Assembly (NCBI RefSeq): GCF_032854445.1
Contig: NC_088296.1
Location: forward strand, 15,737,485-15,801,484
Reading direction: 5' to 3'
Source: Liolophura sinensis
Taxonomy: Eukaryota; Mollusca; Polyplacophora; Chitonida; Chitonidae
Length of the DNA stretch: 64,000 bases
A program made the position numbers and the translations under genes. The notes under the pieces are model-generated. The model did not search any database. It saw nothing but the letters and a program-made list of their open reading frames with translations, and was not told where the DNA came from. Shown here one piece after another: positions 10,801 to 20,429 of this stretch (its first letter is position 1; each line of letters begins with the position of its first letter).

Positions 10801-12596
10801 AGCGCTAAAAGAATCCAAAAGTTTCCTGGGATGAAAAAAGAAAAAAAGAAGAAAGAAATTAAAGAAAATAACCCCTAATTTCCCATAAAGCCAAGAATTT
10901 AACTTCAAACAGGACATGAACTCAAAGAGATCATGAATCCAAACAAGGAAGCATCGTGTTCATTTTTATTATATTTAACAGTAATAAGGGCAAAGCTAAA
11001 ACTCCTCAAAACTAAAGTAAGTCAATCATTTTAAAACAGTTATAAGCCAGATAACAGAAAATAATAATGAATATACAGTCAAATGTTTGACTGATAATTT
11101 GATAAATCTGACTCTTAGTTACCAATCACTCCATCGATTTAACACATGTAACATTAACCCTTTCCAAGATTCCTCGTAATATACTAAATATAACCTTAAA
11201 CAAGAAATTCACAGACTAACTGGGCAAAGTTAATCTTAACTGTTTCCCGGATCTACTGAACAATTCCAATAATAACACGTAGTTTCACACATACACTCTA
11301 TTCTTCATTTTGGATACCAATTTTAATTGTCAACTTGTTCCAACAAGACCCAACTTAATTGTTTCATTGACTAAGCAAACAAGACCCAACTTAATTGTTT
11401 CATTGACCAAGCAAACAAGACCCAACTTAACTGTTTCGTGAACCAAATGAATAAAACTAAACTTAATTGTTTCATAGAATACGTGAACAGAAGACCAAAC
11501 TTAATTGTTCCATGGATTAAGTGGACAGAAGTCCAAACTTAATTGTTTCATGGATTAAGTGAACAGAAGACCAATCTTAATTGTTCGATGGATTAAGTGA
11601 ACAGAATACCAAACTTTTATTGTTTCATGTATTAAGTGAACAGAAGACCAATCTTAATTGTTCGATGGATTAAGTGAACAGAAGACCGGACTTAATTGTT
11701 TCATAGATTAAGTGAACAGAATACCAAACTTAATTGTTTCATGGATTAAGTGAACAGAAGACCAAACTTAATTGTTCCATGGATTAAGTGAACAGAAGAC
11801 CAAACTTAATTCGTGGAACAAATGAACAAAGCCAAACATTTTATTATCAATTTTTTTATTCTCTTTTAACGTCTTGGAGGGTATTTTTTCTATAAACACG
11901 AAATCGAAAAATCATAATGCTTGAATATATGCGATAGTTCTGCGTCATATTGGTGGAGGGCAAGTGGTCTCCAGGAAACATCACAAGGGAACACCGTCAA
12001 CTATATCGCTATTAAGAACCCAAAACATAGTGAATTTAAAAAAAATTCCCGTCATGACTTAGAGTCCAGCTATAAGTCCAGCTGGTTTGTTCTCCGGTCG
12101 TACATGTGAAGGACTGTGAACAGCCTGCGGATTGTCGTGAGTTTCCCCGGGGCTATGCCCTCTTTTCTCCAACCATAAAGCTGATCGCCGTCGTAAAAGT
12201 GAAATATTCTCGTAAAATACTAATAAAATAATTACATGGCTAGAAAATTTCCCCTATGAGAATGAAACTGGTCTTATGTTGGTGTGATTTAACGATTAAT
12301 CATTCACTAATCAAATAAAGCGCATTAACAACTCTTCTGTACAGCTTATATAGAAATCTAAATTCCCGCATATTTCCTAAACGTACATATAATATTTTAA
12401 ACATACATGTACTATTTCTAAGGGGAAAATATCTTCTACACTTACAAGGTAGCTTACACTGGATTTCCGAATCAGAGATGGTAAATACCAATAAAACTAC
12501 CTCATATTCCAAAACTCTAAGCACATGCAGACAAGGATCAAATAGTAGTGAAATCATAAAACCTCTATACTTACTGAAACCAGGAATAGGTGACAT
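7457..12596 (-). CDS. Secreted four-helix cytokine-like protein (three-exon gene model)
   Basis: Joining 12596-12575, 10825-10506 and 7822-7457 gives 708 nt and 235 residues. The product starts MSPIPGFR followed by a hydrophobic core NFWILLALSII and a likely cleavage after Ala-Ser-Gly at about residue 31. An R-D-R-R furin-type site is at 45-48, cysteines are at 57, 76, 158 and 169, and a sequon NVT is at 77-79. Helix-prone segments lie at about 86-114, 119-143, 146-178, 182-198 and 203-230. The last one contains WVYLLFRDLDNYLQKM, which resembles helix D of IL-6-type cytokines (L-x-R-x-hydrophobic-x-x-aromatic-Leu-Gln). Known: vertebrate LIF/CNTF-type genes have a tiny first coding exon, phase-1 then phase-0 introns, and a last exon with the remaining helices; this model has the same plan. 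Caveat: the link between the first two helices is short for an up-up-down-down bundle. If correct, it would act as an extracellular ligand, perhaps for a gp130/Domeless-like receptor (inference). Confidence 0.6.
7980..8179. other. Assembly gap of exactly 200 N
   Basis: The run of N is flanked on both sides by the same 16-mer AACTATTGTGTTGCTG (7964-7979 and 8180-8195). A round-number gap with identical edges suggests placeholder padding between contig ends that overlap or end in a repeat. It lies within intron 2 of the cytokine-like gene and does not touch the proposed coding exons. Confidence 0.9.
8186..8255 (+). mobile_element. SINE-A 3' fragment
   Basis: AAGTGAAATATTCTTGGGTACGGCGTAAAAC-like tail plus an A/T-rich end match the last part of SINE-A. 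The rest may lie in the gap. Confidence 0.7.
8493..8551 (-). CDS. Candidate alternative exon in intron 2 of the cytokine-like gene
   Basis: On the minus strand CCTCACTTACTCAG precedes a 59-nt segment that ends before the strong donor GTAAGTCG. Entered in phase 1 it stays open for 19 codons (AASVVNLTRLPVDLREQSV) and leaves in phase 0. These are the same phases as exon 2, so it could replace exon 2 between exons 1 and 3. It shares N-(V/L)-T-R-L-P with exon 2 but has no signal peptide. Included after exon 2 in phase 0 it would hit a stop after 12 codons. It may be a real alternative or poison exon, or a chance splice-site pair. Confidence 0.25.
8589..8720 (-). mobile_element. SINE-D fragment, antisense
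   Basis: GATTGATTGATTGTTGTTTAA is followed by a Gly/Pro-codon-like CCCGG block and GATAAGTTACTGACCAACTT. The same order is seen at 27895-28055. A poly-A run follows at 8741-8769. Confidence 0.5.
9752..9895 (-). mobile_element. SINE-A 5' part, antisense
   Basis: It carries the tRNA-like head (complement of TGAGCCACGGAGGCCCC) and the core up to the CTGGAAAACCTTCCCACGTA block. The 3' tail is missing. It lies in intron 2 of the cytokine-like gene. Confidence 0.85.
10506..10825 (-). CDS. Cytokine-like gene, exon 2 (signal peptide, propeptide, first helix)
   Basis: The exon is preceded on the minus strand by an unusually strong polypyrimidine tract of about 40 nt ending CATCCCAG and followed by the donor GTAAGTTATT. 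It is 320 nt long, two bases plus 106 complete codons, with no stop, entering in phase 1 and leaving in phase 0. It is clearly richer in GC and CpG than the surrounding introns. It encodes the signal-peptide core, the RDRR site, two cysteines, the NVT sequon and the first long helix ending in VRELKSLY. Confidence 0.75.
11330..11830. repeat. 36-38 bp minisatellite in intron 1 of the cytokine-like gene
   Basis: About 12-13 units share CTTAATTGTTTCATGGATTA and GTGAACAGAAGACC, with drift from the left copies (CATTGACCAAGCAAACAA) to the right copies. The array is the main content of the 1.75-kb intron 1. Confidence 0.9.
12113..12225 (+). mobile_element. SINE-A 3' fragment
   Basis: It matches the core from CAGCCTGCGGATTGTCGTG through the AAGTGAAATATTCTCG block. 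The tRNA head is absent. Confidence 0.75.
12575..12596 (-). CDS. Cytokine-like gene, exon 1 coding part
   Basis: ATG at 12594-12596 opens seven codons plus one base (MSPIPGF, then A), followed by the donor GTAAGTATAG, which is near consensus. The 22-nt coding length and phase-1 intron match exon 2 exactly and create an Arg codon across the junction. The frame continues open upstream to about 12698, so a longer N-terminus is possible. This Met is preferred because it places the hydrophobic core at the usual distance for a signal peptide. The 5' UTR and promoter were not located; CCAAT-like boxes occur at about 12749-12770. Confidence 0.55.
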
Positions 12597-12699
12597 GTTC
12601 TGTGTCTCTGGAACAAATCTCTCCGTCTTTGCCCTGTAGTCTGGTGAAAACTTTACTGAAAATCTGCCTAAAATACTTTTCCAAAGCGCAGTGCCCACG

Positions 12700-13715
12700 T
12701 TTCAAAGTGAAGCCATATCACCGGGTTTAATATTTCACGACATTTCATTGGTTTCTTTATTCGCCCAATCACCTTTATCTTTCACAGTTTCACCGGATCT
12801 GTATTCTGTTCTCTGTTTCATCTACCAGCCTCACTTCAGATTTTCCGACTCACTAATCAGCCGTGCTCATGAACTGGTCAAGCGTTGTGTATACGGATTA
12901 TTAAATATGACATCCGCAAGATATCCAACTTTTCTTAACAGTTGATTCTAACACGCATGTCTCGTGTTTTCAAAAACGCCGCTTTGATTTAGCTGAGCCG
13001 AGTGTGGGCAGCTTATTACTCTATCCTCCAGTGATGCGCAAGTGCAAGGACACAGCAAAGCTCTATTTAGGTATATTTTCTTCAGCATAACCCAGAGTTT
13101 GACCCAGTTTTCTGCTTTGTTCGTTTCCATTTTTGCACTTTATCGTCATAAAGTTATTCATCTTAATTACAATTGCATATAACATCATATTCAGCGTGTC
13201 ATTGTCCAAGTTTTTTTTTAAATGTACAAATTGCGTCCATAATGTAATAATGATAAATTTCTGACGTAAGTCGTTTTTTTAAACGCGAAATTTACTTCAT
13301 TTGCACACTCCTTAAAAAATACATGAAAAGTTTGGTTTTTATTTGTTAATAAACAGTTTTGTGGGTGTTCTAACTTATAAAGGTACAAAAAGCTTGTCAG
13401 GGTTCTTCTTGGCGCGTAAAAGTGGCTTTCAATTGGATATTTCTGACAGGGTCTCAACGGTCAGGCTGCAAAGTGAGCAGTCAAACCAACTTTGTTGGAG
13501 GGTGTGGGTGAGAATGTGATGTAAAATTTGCCTCAGAAAAGAAATTTGCCTCAAAATATCTTTTTTTTTTCACTTTTCGCATGGCTTTCTTCACTTTCAA
13601 TAAAATTATAATCTTTGTTCTAGAATTGCTCCCCATGTACCCTTAAGAAATCAGATGCGCTTCTCTTTGCAACAATTTCATTCTGCAAGTATTTCTATCA
13701 AAAGTGTCTTATCGC
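12700..13715. other. Upstream flank of the cytokine-like gene
   Basis: No supported exon. CATTGG (12749) and CCAATCA (12766) could be CCAAT boxes. TTTCAAAGTGAA at about 12699 faintly resembles an interferon-response-type element. No TATA box was assigned. Short frames here are AT-driven. Confidence 0.3.
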
Positions 13716-13724
13716 TGTAGGGCG

Positions 13725-13830
13725 AGTCCAGGCTGCCACTGAAATATCATGACGAAGACTCCAGACATGACACCGCACCCAGTCAGATTATTCGGACCAA
13801 CCAGTTCTGTTCCCTTGATTTAACCATTTG
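13725..13830 (-). mobile_element. SINE-C fragment
   Basis: CTGAAATATCATGACGAAGAC, CCAGACATGACACC and CACCCAGTCA appear in the same order as in the fuller copies at 17740-17960 and, on the other strand, at 23455-23785. Confidence 0.65.
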
Positions 13831-14267
13831 ACATTTTCCAAAATGGTATACGTTGTAATATATTTTTAAATTATCGTACATGCACTAAAAGGGGACTCTG
13901 GAGGAAGCGTACCAACGGCTATTGCACGGTGAAACTCTACTTGCTGAAAAATACCCTACATGGTTCTGAGAAACCTTGCCTTCAACTGAAAATCTGAAGA
14001 AAGTAACCCAGAGTTCTTCGCTTACCTGTAATCACAAACTATGCTGAGCATTAAGACATTTTAGGGAGCAATTCGAGATGCTTTTCCTCGCTTTGGCCGA
14101 TTTTATAATGCTGAACTGCATGGTGGTGCTCTGACAGCATGTAATAGTTGGACTGGTATGACGTAATTTGGCCGAAAATATTCATAAAATCAGCTTCATT
14201 AACTATCAGTTTTTGTCATAGCACTGGTCAGACTTATGTGCCCCTCTTTTAATTTATTTCAACAGCT

Positions 14268-14448
14268 CCTCTTCGGACCTACGTGGGAAGGTCTGCTAGC
14301 AAAACCTCCAGATGGGCATGAGTTTCCCCCTGGCTCTGGCAAGTTTCCCGGCTCTCACCATAATGCTGGCCGCCATCGTGTAAGTGCAATATTCTTGAGT
14401 AGGGCGTAAAACAGCAAAGAAACGAATAATTAAATAAATAAATAAAAT
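14268..14448 (+). mobile_element. SINE-A, head-truncated
   Basis: It runs from CTACGTGGGAAGGTCTGC through CACCATAATGCTGGCCGCC to GCGTAAAAC and an (AAATA)n tail. Confidence 0.85.
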
Positions 14449-14533
14449 CCTTTACCTAAGTGTGACAATACATACAGAGCTAATTAATTATGAACGAAAA
14501 TAAACCTGCACATCCTTCGAATGTATTTCTTAC

Positions 14534-14655
14534 ACAGTTGTGTTTTAAACGACGTAGACCTGTTCTGTAAGTAGGTTGTTCGTCTTCTACGCCTGACTTG
14601 CCTATAGACGCCATGTTCCTATTCTCTTTACCAGGGAAGAGCCCACAGGGGCCAA
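14534..14655 (-). CDS. Candidate exon of an unidentified gene
   Basis: On the minus strand CTGTAGTACAG precedes TTGGCCCC, and the donor GTAAGAAAT follows 122 nt later. Entered in phase 1 it is open for 40 codons and leaves in phase 0 (segments VGPCGLFPGKENRN and MASIGKSGVEDEQPTYRTGL). An internal ATG at 14612-14614 has an excellent context (AACATGG), so it could alternatively be a first coding exon starting there. Composition is more GC-rich than its flanks. No partner exon was identified and no family recognised. Confidence 0.3.
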
Positions 14656-15208
14656 CTGTACTACAGTCTAGTCTTGGAATGTAAATATGACGCTCGTAGA
14701 CATTAACCAACTGAGTAATTACCTAGCTGTTACAGAGATAGAACTAAACATGTTCCTTCTGTCTTGCCTTACCGTTTAAATCTCAGAACAGCCAGTGTCT
14801 TGATAATAGTGCTCATAAATTTGCATATTCGGTGAAGTCGACAATGAAACTGTATAGTTTTAATCAGTTTTTTCAAAGAAAAGAAGAATATGGTGTATAA
14901 TGAAATAAAAATTTAAGTCTCCTACATTTTTTGGACTTTGATTCAAAATACATGGGTTAATGAACTTGTGTATTGTTACATATAATTGCCGTAAACAAAA
15001 TAAGGCCTTATAGAGGTATATAGAAATTAACAGAGTATACCGTTACCAAGTTTCTATATGGATTTCCGGATTTATTTCTTGTTACTTCGGACATTTTGTT
15101 ACAAGAATAGTTTCCATCCACAACGTACAGATATGGCGACTGTGTAGGGAAAATGCGTGCCACGTTTGCATTCTGGCAAATACTGTATATGACTACATAC
15201 CCTCTACA

Positions 15209-15470
15209 GGGGCCTCCATGGCTCTGTCGGTTAGCGCCCTAGCGCAGCGTAATAACCCAGGAGTCTCTCAACAATGCAGCCGCTGTGAGTTCAAGTCTAG
15301 CTCATGCTGGCCGTAAGTGGGAAGGTTTTCCAGCAACCTGCGGATGGTCGTGGGTTTCCACCGGGCTCTGCCCGGTTTCCTCCCACCATTATGCTGGAAG
15401 CCGTCGTATAAGTGAAATATTCTTGAGTACGGCGCAAAACACCAGTCAAATAAATAACTAAATAAATAAA
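15209..15470 (+). mobile_element. SINE-A, full length
   Basis: A complete copy: head GGCCTCCATGGCTCTGTCGG, the AGTTCAAGTCTAGCTC B-box region, the conserved core, CGTATAAGTGAAATATTC and an (AAATA)n tail. Confidence 0.92.
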
Positions 15471-15654
15471 CATACCTTGTACACAAAACACGGTCTTTAT
15501 ATATGCATAGTTTATTTCAATATTTAAGTTTCTGTTTTAAATAATTTGTTTCTTCGGATATATAAATGTAAATCTAACCAACCAGTTTTCGCAGTCAAGT
15601 TTGTATTGTTAAGCGATGTAGACTGTACCTGATGAAAACACTTCCTTGTCGAAC

Positions 15655-15778
15655 TGTTGTACGTGAATTGATATTTACTGACAAGTGCATAACTGTTGCG
15701 CGTGAATTAGTATTTACTGACAAGTGCATGGAACTATTGCATGTTAATTAGTAATCACTGACAGGTGCTTGACTTATT
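15655..15778. repeat. Short tandem repeat, three units of about 45 bp
   Basis: The block GTGAATTAGTATTTACTGAC followed by AAGTGCAT recurs three times with substitutions. Confidence 0.7.
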
Positions 15779-16109
15779 ATTTATTTATTTCATTGTTGCT
15801 TAATCCCAAACTCAAGAAAAATTTGCATTAATATACCAATAGTGTTATGGGTATAGATCAAGGGGGGGAGGGTGCCCAGGGGTAAACCACAGACCTCTGG
15901 CAAGTACTAAGGAACGTTTTCACGTTTGCTGTACAGATATTTAACCCTTTGATTGCATTATTAGTTTTTTTTTCAAAAATTCTTCTCCATGTATACAACA
16001 AGAAAGTTTCCCTTCTAAAAAACCTCCTGTCCAAGTTGCATTGTTCAATAAAGACATTCACGATGATCATTTGTGAGCAAATTATAGGCTACTGATTGAT
16101 TACAACAAT

Positions 16110-16665
16110 TACAATGATCAACCAGGTATGGGCCAGAGTCACCTTTGAGTGTCTAACATTCGGTTGATAAGTTCAGGCAACTGAGTATTTCACAGCTGCC
16201 ATGAAGTCAGAAATTAGAAAGGGTTACTTTCTAATCTAAGCACAGTAGCTCTGGATTCCCGCGTGTGCTTTTCAAGACAACACATGTTCGATTAAATGAC
16301 CCTTGATATTTGTATATTTTTTCCAACCAATGCTCACGTCAGTTTTCCTTCGAACGCATTTCAACTAAATAATGAATTTAATTTTCATTGGTGCAAGGGA
16401 TGTACCATATTTCATATGCATTTCACATTTTAAGCTGATGAGGTCAAGTTAATGCTTTGCGGAAATCCCCCAAACGTGAATTATGACATTAAGAGTTTGA
16501 TAAACCTGGATCTGAATATCTGGCCTGTTTGTGCAAGGGATTGTGGGATACATTGATTCCACTCAAATTACATCAAAAGTGAATTTATTTCATTTGATAC
16601 GTCTTACATTAAATTCATTGTTTTTTTTCATTAAATGATCCTGGTTTAGTGCCGCTCTTGAAAAT
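16110..16665. repeat. Array module, copy A (diverged)
   Basis: Contains GGCAACTGAGTATTTCACAG, the hairpin TTAGAAAG-GGTTA-CTTTCTAA, then GTTCGATTAAATGACCC and a TTTGTATA element at the octamer position. After that come a GGGATTGTGGGATA-like block and the CATTTGATACGTCTTACATT block. There is no conserved reading frame. Confidence 0.75.
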
Positions 16666-16689
16666 ACTTCACCCTTTTTACCCAGACCC

Positions 16690-17560
16690 TGGTTACCTCC
16701 CCTGATCTGACATCATGCGGCCTAGTACTGACTACCTCCATTGCTCAACTTGCCGCTGTTTCAATAGGCTGAGAGCTTCTCTAGGCATTGGTGCTACAGT
16801 CAAAATTTAAGATTGCCAGGGAGGGCGCAATTGCCTGAGAATTCTCCTTGCAGAAGCATTGCAGCGCTAGAATACCACCTCTGCGAAAAGAGTGCGTCTC
16901 GTTTCCATTGTGAGGAAAACCTTTCTTGGTATGACTCAAGGCGGGAAACAAGGAATCCCGACAGTTCACACGATGCCGCCGAAATGTCTGGTCGGAAGAA
17001 TTCTAGACTGTCTAACATTTATTCTTGTGTGTTAGGCAACGGAGTATTTCACAGTTGCCACAAAGATAGAAATTAGAAAGGGTTACTTTCTAATCTAAGC
17101 ACAGAAGTCCTGTTTTCCCGCGTGGGTTATTTCACACTCTCCCTGTTCGATAAAATGACCCTGAATATTTGCATATTTTTGTTCTGCCAAGGCTCAAGTA
17201 ACTGTTACTTCAAACACCATTTCAACTCATTACTGGTTTTAATTTTATTTAGGAGAGAGGTTTTTCTATAGTTTCGACCACACTCCACATTTTAAGTTCA
17301 TATGTTGCCAAGTTTATGCTCTGGAGAAATAAGCAGAAATGACGAATCTCTGAGAACGTGAAAATTCTCTAAACGTGAATTGTCGCAGTAGAGTTAGAAG
17401 AACCTGGATCTGAACATGTGACCTGTTTGCGCAAGGGATTGTGGGATATATTGAATCGCCCCCTCTATATGCATCAACATACTGTGAATTAATTCCATTT
17501 GATACGACAAATACATTCAATTAGTCTTGGCTCAGCGCCGCACTTCAAAATACTTCACTC
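16690..17560. repeat. Array module, copy B
   Basis: The fullest copy, with a leading block (16690-16935) shared with 18460-18710. It then has the GGCAAC...GTTGCC hairpin at 17035, the TTAGAAAG/CTTTCTAA hairpin at about 17073-17094, ATTTGCAT (the octamer complement of ATGCAAAT) about 85 bp later, and the GGGATTGTGGGATA block. Nearly identical to copy D over about 500 bp, indicating recent duplication. Confidence 0.85.
16697..16741 (-). other. Conserved short reading frame, copy 1
   Basis: The minus strand reads M-E-V-V-S-T-R-P-H-D-V-R-S-G-E before GTAACC, which could be a weak splice donor. The paralogous segment at 18480-18524 reads M-D-V-V-S-T-R-P-Y-V-V-R-S-G-E before GTAACA. The start context has a G at -3 and +4. 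It could be a tandem alternative first exon or simply part of the duplicated non-coding module. Confidence 0.2.
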
Positions 17561-17739
17561 ATACAACACCAATCATGATGGGATGTGAAGTGAAGCTATA
17601 AAACCAAGAGAAACCATTGTCATTTGTTAGATATTTGGCTGACTTACAACCGCAGTCAATCCGTGTTCTATATGTATGTATCTTGGGTTTTCACATTATT
17701 CCGACCAATTTTTCACATGACGATGAGGAGCCATTAGGT

Positions 17740-17960
17740 GTGCTCCAGCCACCGAAATATCATGGCGAATAACGTCACCCACCCAGTCACAATACATTCT
17801 GACAGCGGATAAACTATATAGATCTGTTTCCTTGGTCAAGCCTCTAACAGCGCTGAGTGCAGAGAGGCAGTAACAAGTACCTTTTTTCATGTCTACGGTA
17901 TGACCTGAACCGACAATGCACCGCTGGAGAAACGAATCTCTTTCGTATGCAGACACGATA
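17740..17960 (-). mobile_element. SINE-C, antisense
   Basis: CCGAAATATCATGGCG, CACCCACCCAGTCACA, TGTTTCCTTGGTCAAG, GCGCTGAGTGCAGAGAGGCAG and AACAAGTACC are in SINE-C order. A degenerate tRNA-like end sits around 17900-17950. It lies between array copies B and C. Confidence 0.7.
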
Positions 17961-17964
17961 CAGT

Positions 17965-18440
17965 TAAAACTGGGTGGTTGGAAGGCTTCAGGACTGTGTA
18001 ACGTTTATTCTTGTATATTAGGCAACGGAGTATTTCACAGTTGCCACAAAGATAGAAATTAGAAAGGATTACTTTCTAATCTAAGCACAGAAGCTCTCTA
18101 TTTCCGCTTGAGTTCTTTAAAAAAATCCGTGTTCGATTAAATGACCCTGGATTTTTGCATATTTTTGTTCTGCCGAGGGTCAAGTAACTTCACTTACAAA
18201 CACAATTTGACAAAATACTGATTTTAATTTTATTTGGGAGAGATGCTTTTCTATAGTTTCAACCACATTCCACACTTTAAGTTTATATGTTGCCAAGTTT
18301 ATGCTCTGAAGAAATAAGGGGAAATGACGAGTCTCTGAGAACGCGAAAATTCTCCAAACGAGAATTACAGCAGCAGAGTCAGAAGAACCTGGATCTGAAC
18401 ACGTGACCTGTTTACGCAAGGGATTGTGGGATATACTGAA
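17965..18440. repeat. Array module, copy C
   Basis: GGCAAC at 18021 and GTTGCC form the first hairpin. TTAGAAAGGATTACTTTCTAA forms the second (one loop change). The octamer position reads TTTTTGCATA. The GATCTGAACACGTGACCTGTT and GGGATTGTGGGATATA blocks follow. Confidence 0.85.
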
Positions 18441-18459
18441 TCGACCGTATATATAGTCC

Positions 18460-18725
18460 AGTACCCAGACCATTGTTACCTCCCCTGATCTGACAACATA
18501 CGGTCTAGTACTGACTACATCCATTGCTCAACTTGCCGTTGTTTCGATTGGCTAGGATCTTCTCCAGGCAGTGGCGCTACAGCCAAAATTTAAGACTGTC
18601 AGGGAGAGGGCAATCGCGTGAGATTTCTACTATCAGAGGCATTGCTGCGCTAGAATATCGCCTCTGTAAGGAGAATGTGTCTCGTTGTCACAGTGAAGAA
18701 AACTCTTCTTGGTTTGACATAAATG
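18460..18725. repeat. Array module leader block, second copy
   Basis: Duplicates 16690-16935 with about 15-20 percent visible divergence and small indels. On the minus strand it holds a CCAAT box (GCCAATCG) about 30 bp upstream of the short frame at 18480-18524. Confidence 0.8.
18480..18524 (-). other. Conserved short reading frame, copy 2
   Basis: Reads M-D-V-V-S-T-R-P-Y-V-V-R-S-G-E before GTAACA. Compare the copy at 16697-16741, which differs at four codons, one of them silent. Confidence 0.2.
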
Positions 18726-18942
18726 ACGGATATGTAGGCCTACGTGAACATGACGGACAACACAACCATGACAACCTCACGAAATAAAACTGAGAAGCTT
18801 TTCCTTCTTCAGGTAGGGAATAATTTCGAAAATTTTCCGTGTCCCGGCCGTTGGCCAATGTGCGCAGCGCAATGTTATCCAAACTCATCTTTAAACAATC
18901 CGTCCGTGTGGGTTGAAAGAAATCAAATTCTGAGTTTCTTAC

Positions 18943-19082
18943 TTTGTTAATGCACAACAGATTTATTTTAGTGTTTAGGACAGATGCTGGGTCACGGGTG
19001 GATGAATCTGATAACGATGATACGGCGTACGGCGCCATGTCAGTGAGCGATTCCCCAAAGCCTTCATCCATATATAACTGAC
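18943..19082 (-). CDS. Candidate internal exon of an unidentified gene
   Basis: The acceptor CTCCTTTTCCCAAACAG and the donor GTAAGAAAC bound 140 nt that are open for 46 codons entering in phase 1. The peptide contains QLYMDEGFGESLTDMAPYAV and SSLSDSSTRDPASV, non-repetitive and acidic, unlike the AT-driven frames around it. The last dozen residues (NTKINLLCINK) look less coding-like. No domain recognised; it could be part of a cytoplasmic tail. No partner exon was found with confidence. Confidence 0.35.
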
Positions 19083-19194
19083 CTGTTTGGGAAAAGGAGA
19101 CTATCATGATTTAAAGAGAGATTTGCCAACAGTCAATCAGAAAGCCATTTCCGAAGTAATGGCGGTGGCGTGTACTTGACGCTACATGTCAATC

Positions 19195-20045
19195 GGGTCA
19201 AGCCTCTGGACTACCCCTATACATATCAACAGACTGTGAATTTGTTTCATTTGGTGTCTTACATTAAATTCATCTTTTCATTAAGTGATCCTGGTTAAGC
19301 ACCGTTCTTTAAAATACTTCACCTATACGACGGGTGCGAGCAAACCATATAGACATGTTTCCTTGTACTATCTTTTAACAACGCTGAGTGCCAAGCGAGG
19401 CAGCAACAAATACCATTTTTAAAGCTTTGGTTTGACCCGAACAGGGAAACAAGGAATCCCGACAGTAAGTTGACGCGATGCCGCCGAAATGTCTGGTCGG
19501 AAGAATTCTAGACTGTCTAACATTTATTCTTGTGTGTTAGGCAACGGAGTATTTCACAGTTGCCACAAAGATAGAAATTAGAAAGGGTTACTTTCTAATC
19601 TAAGCACAGAAATCTTGTGTTTCCGCGTGGTTTATTTCTGACTCTCCCTGTTCGATAAAATGACCCTGAATATTTGCATATTTTTGTTCTGCCAAGGCTC
19701 AAGTAACTGTTACTTCGAACACCATTTCAACTATAAATATTGGTTTTAATTTTATTTGGGAGAGAGGGTTTTCTCGAGTTTCAAACCACACTCCACATTT
19801 TAAGTTTATATGTTGCCAAGTTTATGCTCTGAAGAAATAAGCCGAAATGACGAATCTCTGAGAACGTGAAAATTCTCTAAACGTGAATTGTCGCAGTAGA
19901 GTTAGAAGAACCTGGATCTGAACATGTGACCTGTTTGCGCAAGGGATTGTGGGATATGGTGAATCGACGTCTTCCATTACATTTATATTTTTCGTCAACT
20001 CATCATGGTTTAGCGCCACTTTTCGCAATTTTTTCCACTTAGGAC
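19195..20045. repeat. Array module, copy D
   Basis: Begins with the CTTACATTAAATTCAT block (also in copy A) and is interrupted by a SINE-C tail at about 19340-19450. It then repeats copy B almost base for base from about 19465 to 19955: GGCAAC at 19540, both hairpins, ATTTGCAT and GGGATTGTGGGATA. Confidence 0.85.
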
Positions 20046-20429
20046 AGTGATCTCATTTTGAAGTGGATCAAACGTATAAAGCACGCAGGAAACCACTACC
20101 ATTTGCTGGATACTTGGCTGACTTAGAACCGCAATCCGACCAGCTGTACATATACGTGTTGTACAGCACGCGACCTCATTGCTCAAAGACCCGCAGCTGT
20201 GACCAATTAAAGGCCTAGGTCGAAGTGCACAATGGTATTACCTGCTTAGAAATATCAGTATGTTATACTAATCTTCCAATCTTAATATAATAATCACCTT
20301 CACAATGTCGACGGTTCTTTTCGCTTGGTTGCAGGCGATCGCACCAATGAATTCAGTTTTATGACAACCTTTCCTGCCTGAAGAACCTCAGGGCCAAGTT
20401 GTACAGTGTATTGTTCAATCACGCCCTTA

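Noticed and set aside
12300..12698. 132-residue minus-strand frame taken as one gene
   Set aside because: It runs through a consensus donor at 12574; downstream codons are AT-driven intron. Only the part before the donor is used, as exon 1.
15268..15491. Repeated peptides containing GNRAEPGGNPRPSAG and QHELDLNSQ
   Set aside because: Translated SINE-A core, found at every SINE-A copy.
17314..20028. Identical minus-strand peptides at 17314-17520 and 19822-20028 (HVQIQVLLTLLRQFTF)
   Set aside because: The DNA itself is almost identical between array copies B and D, and the diverged copy C does not keep the frame, so protein conservation is not shown.
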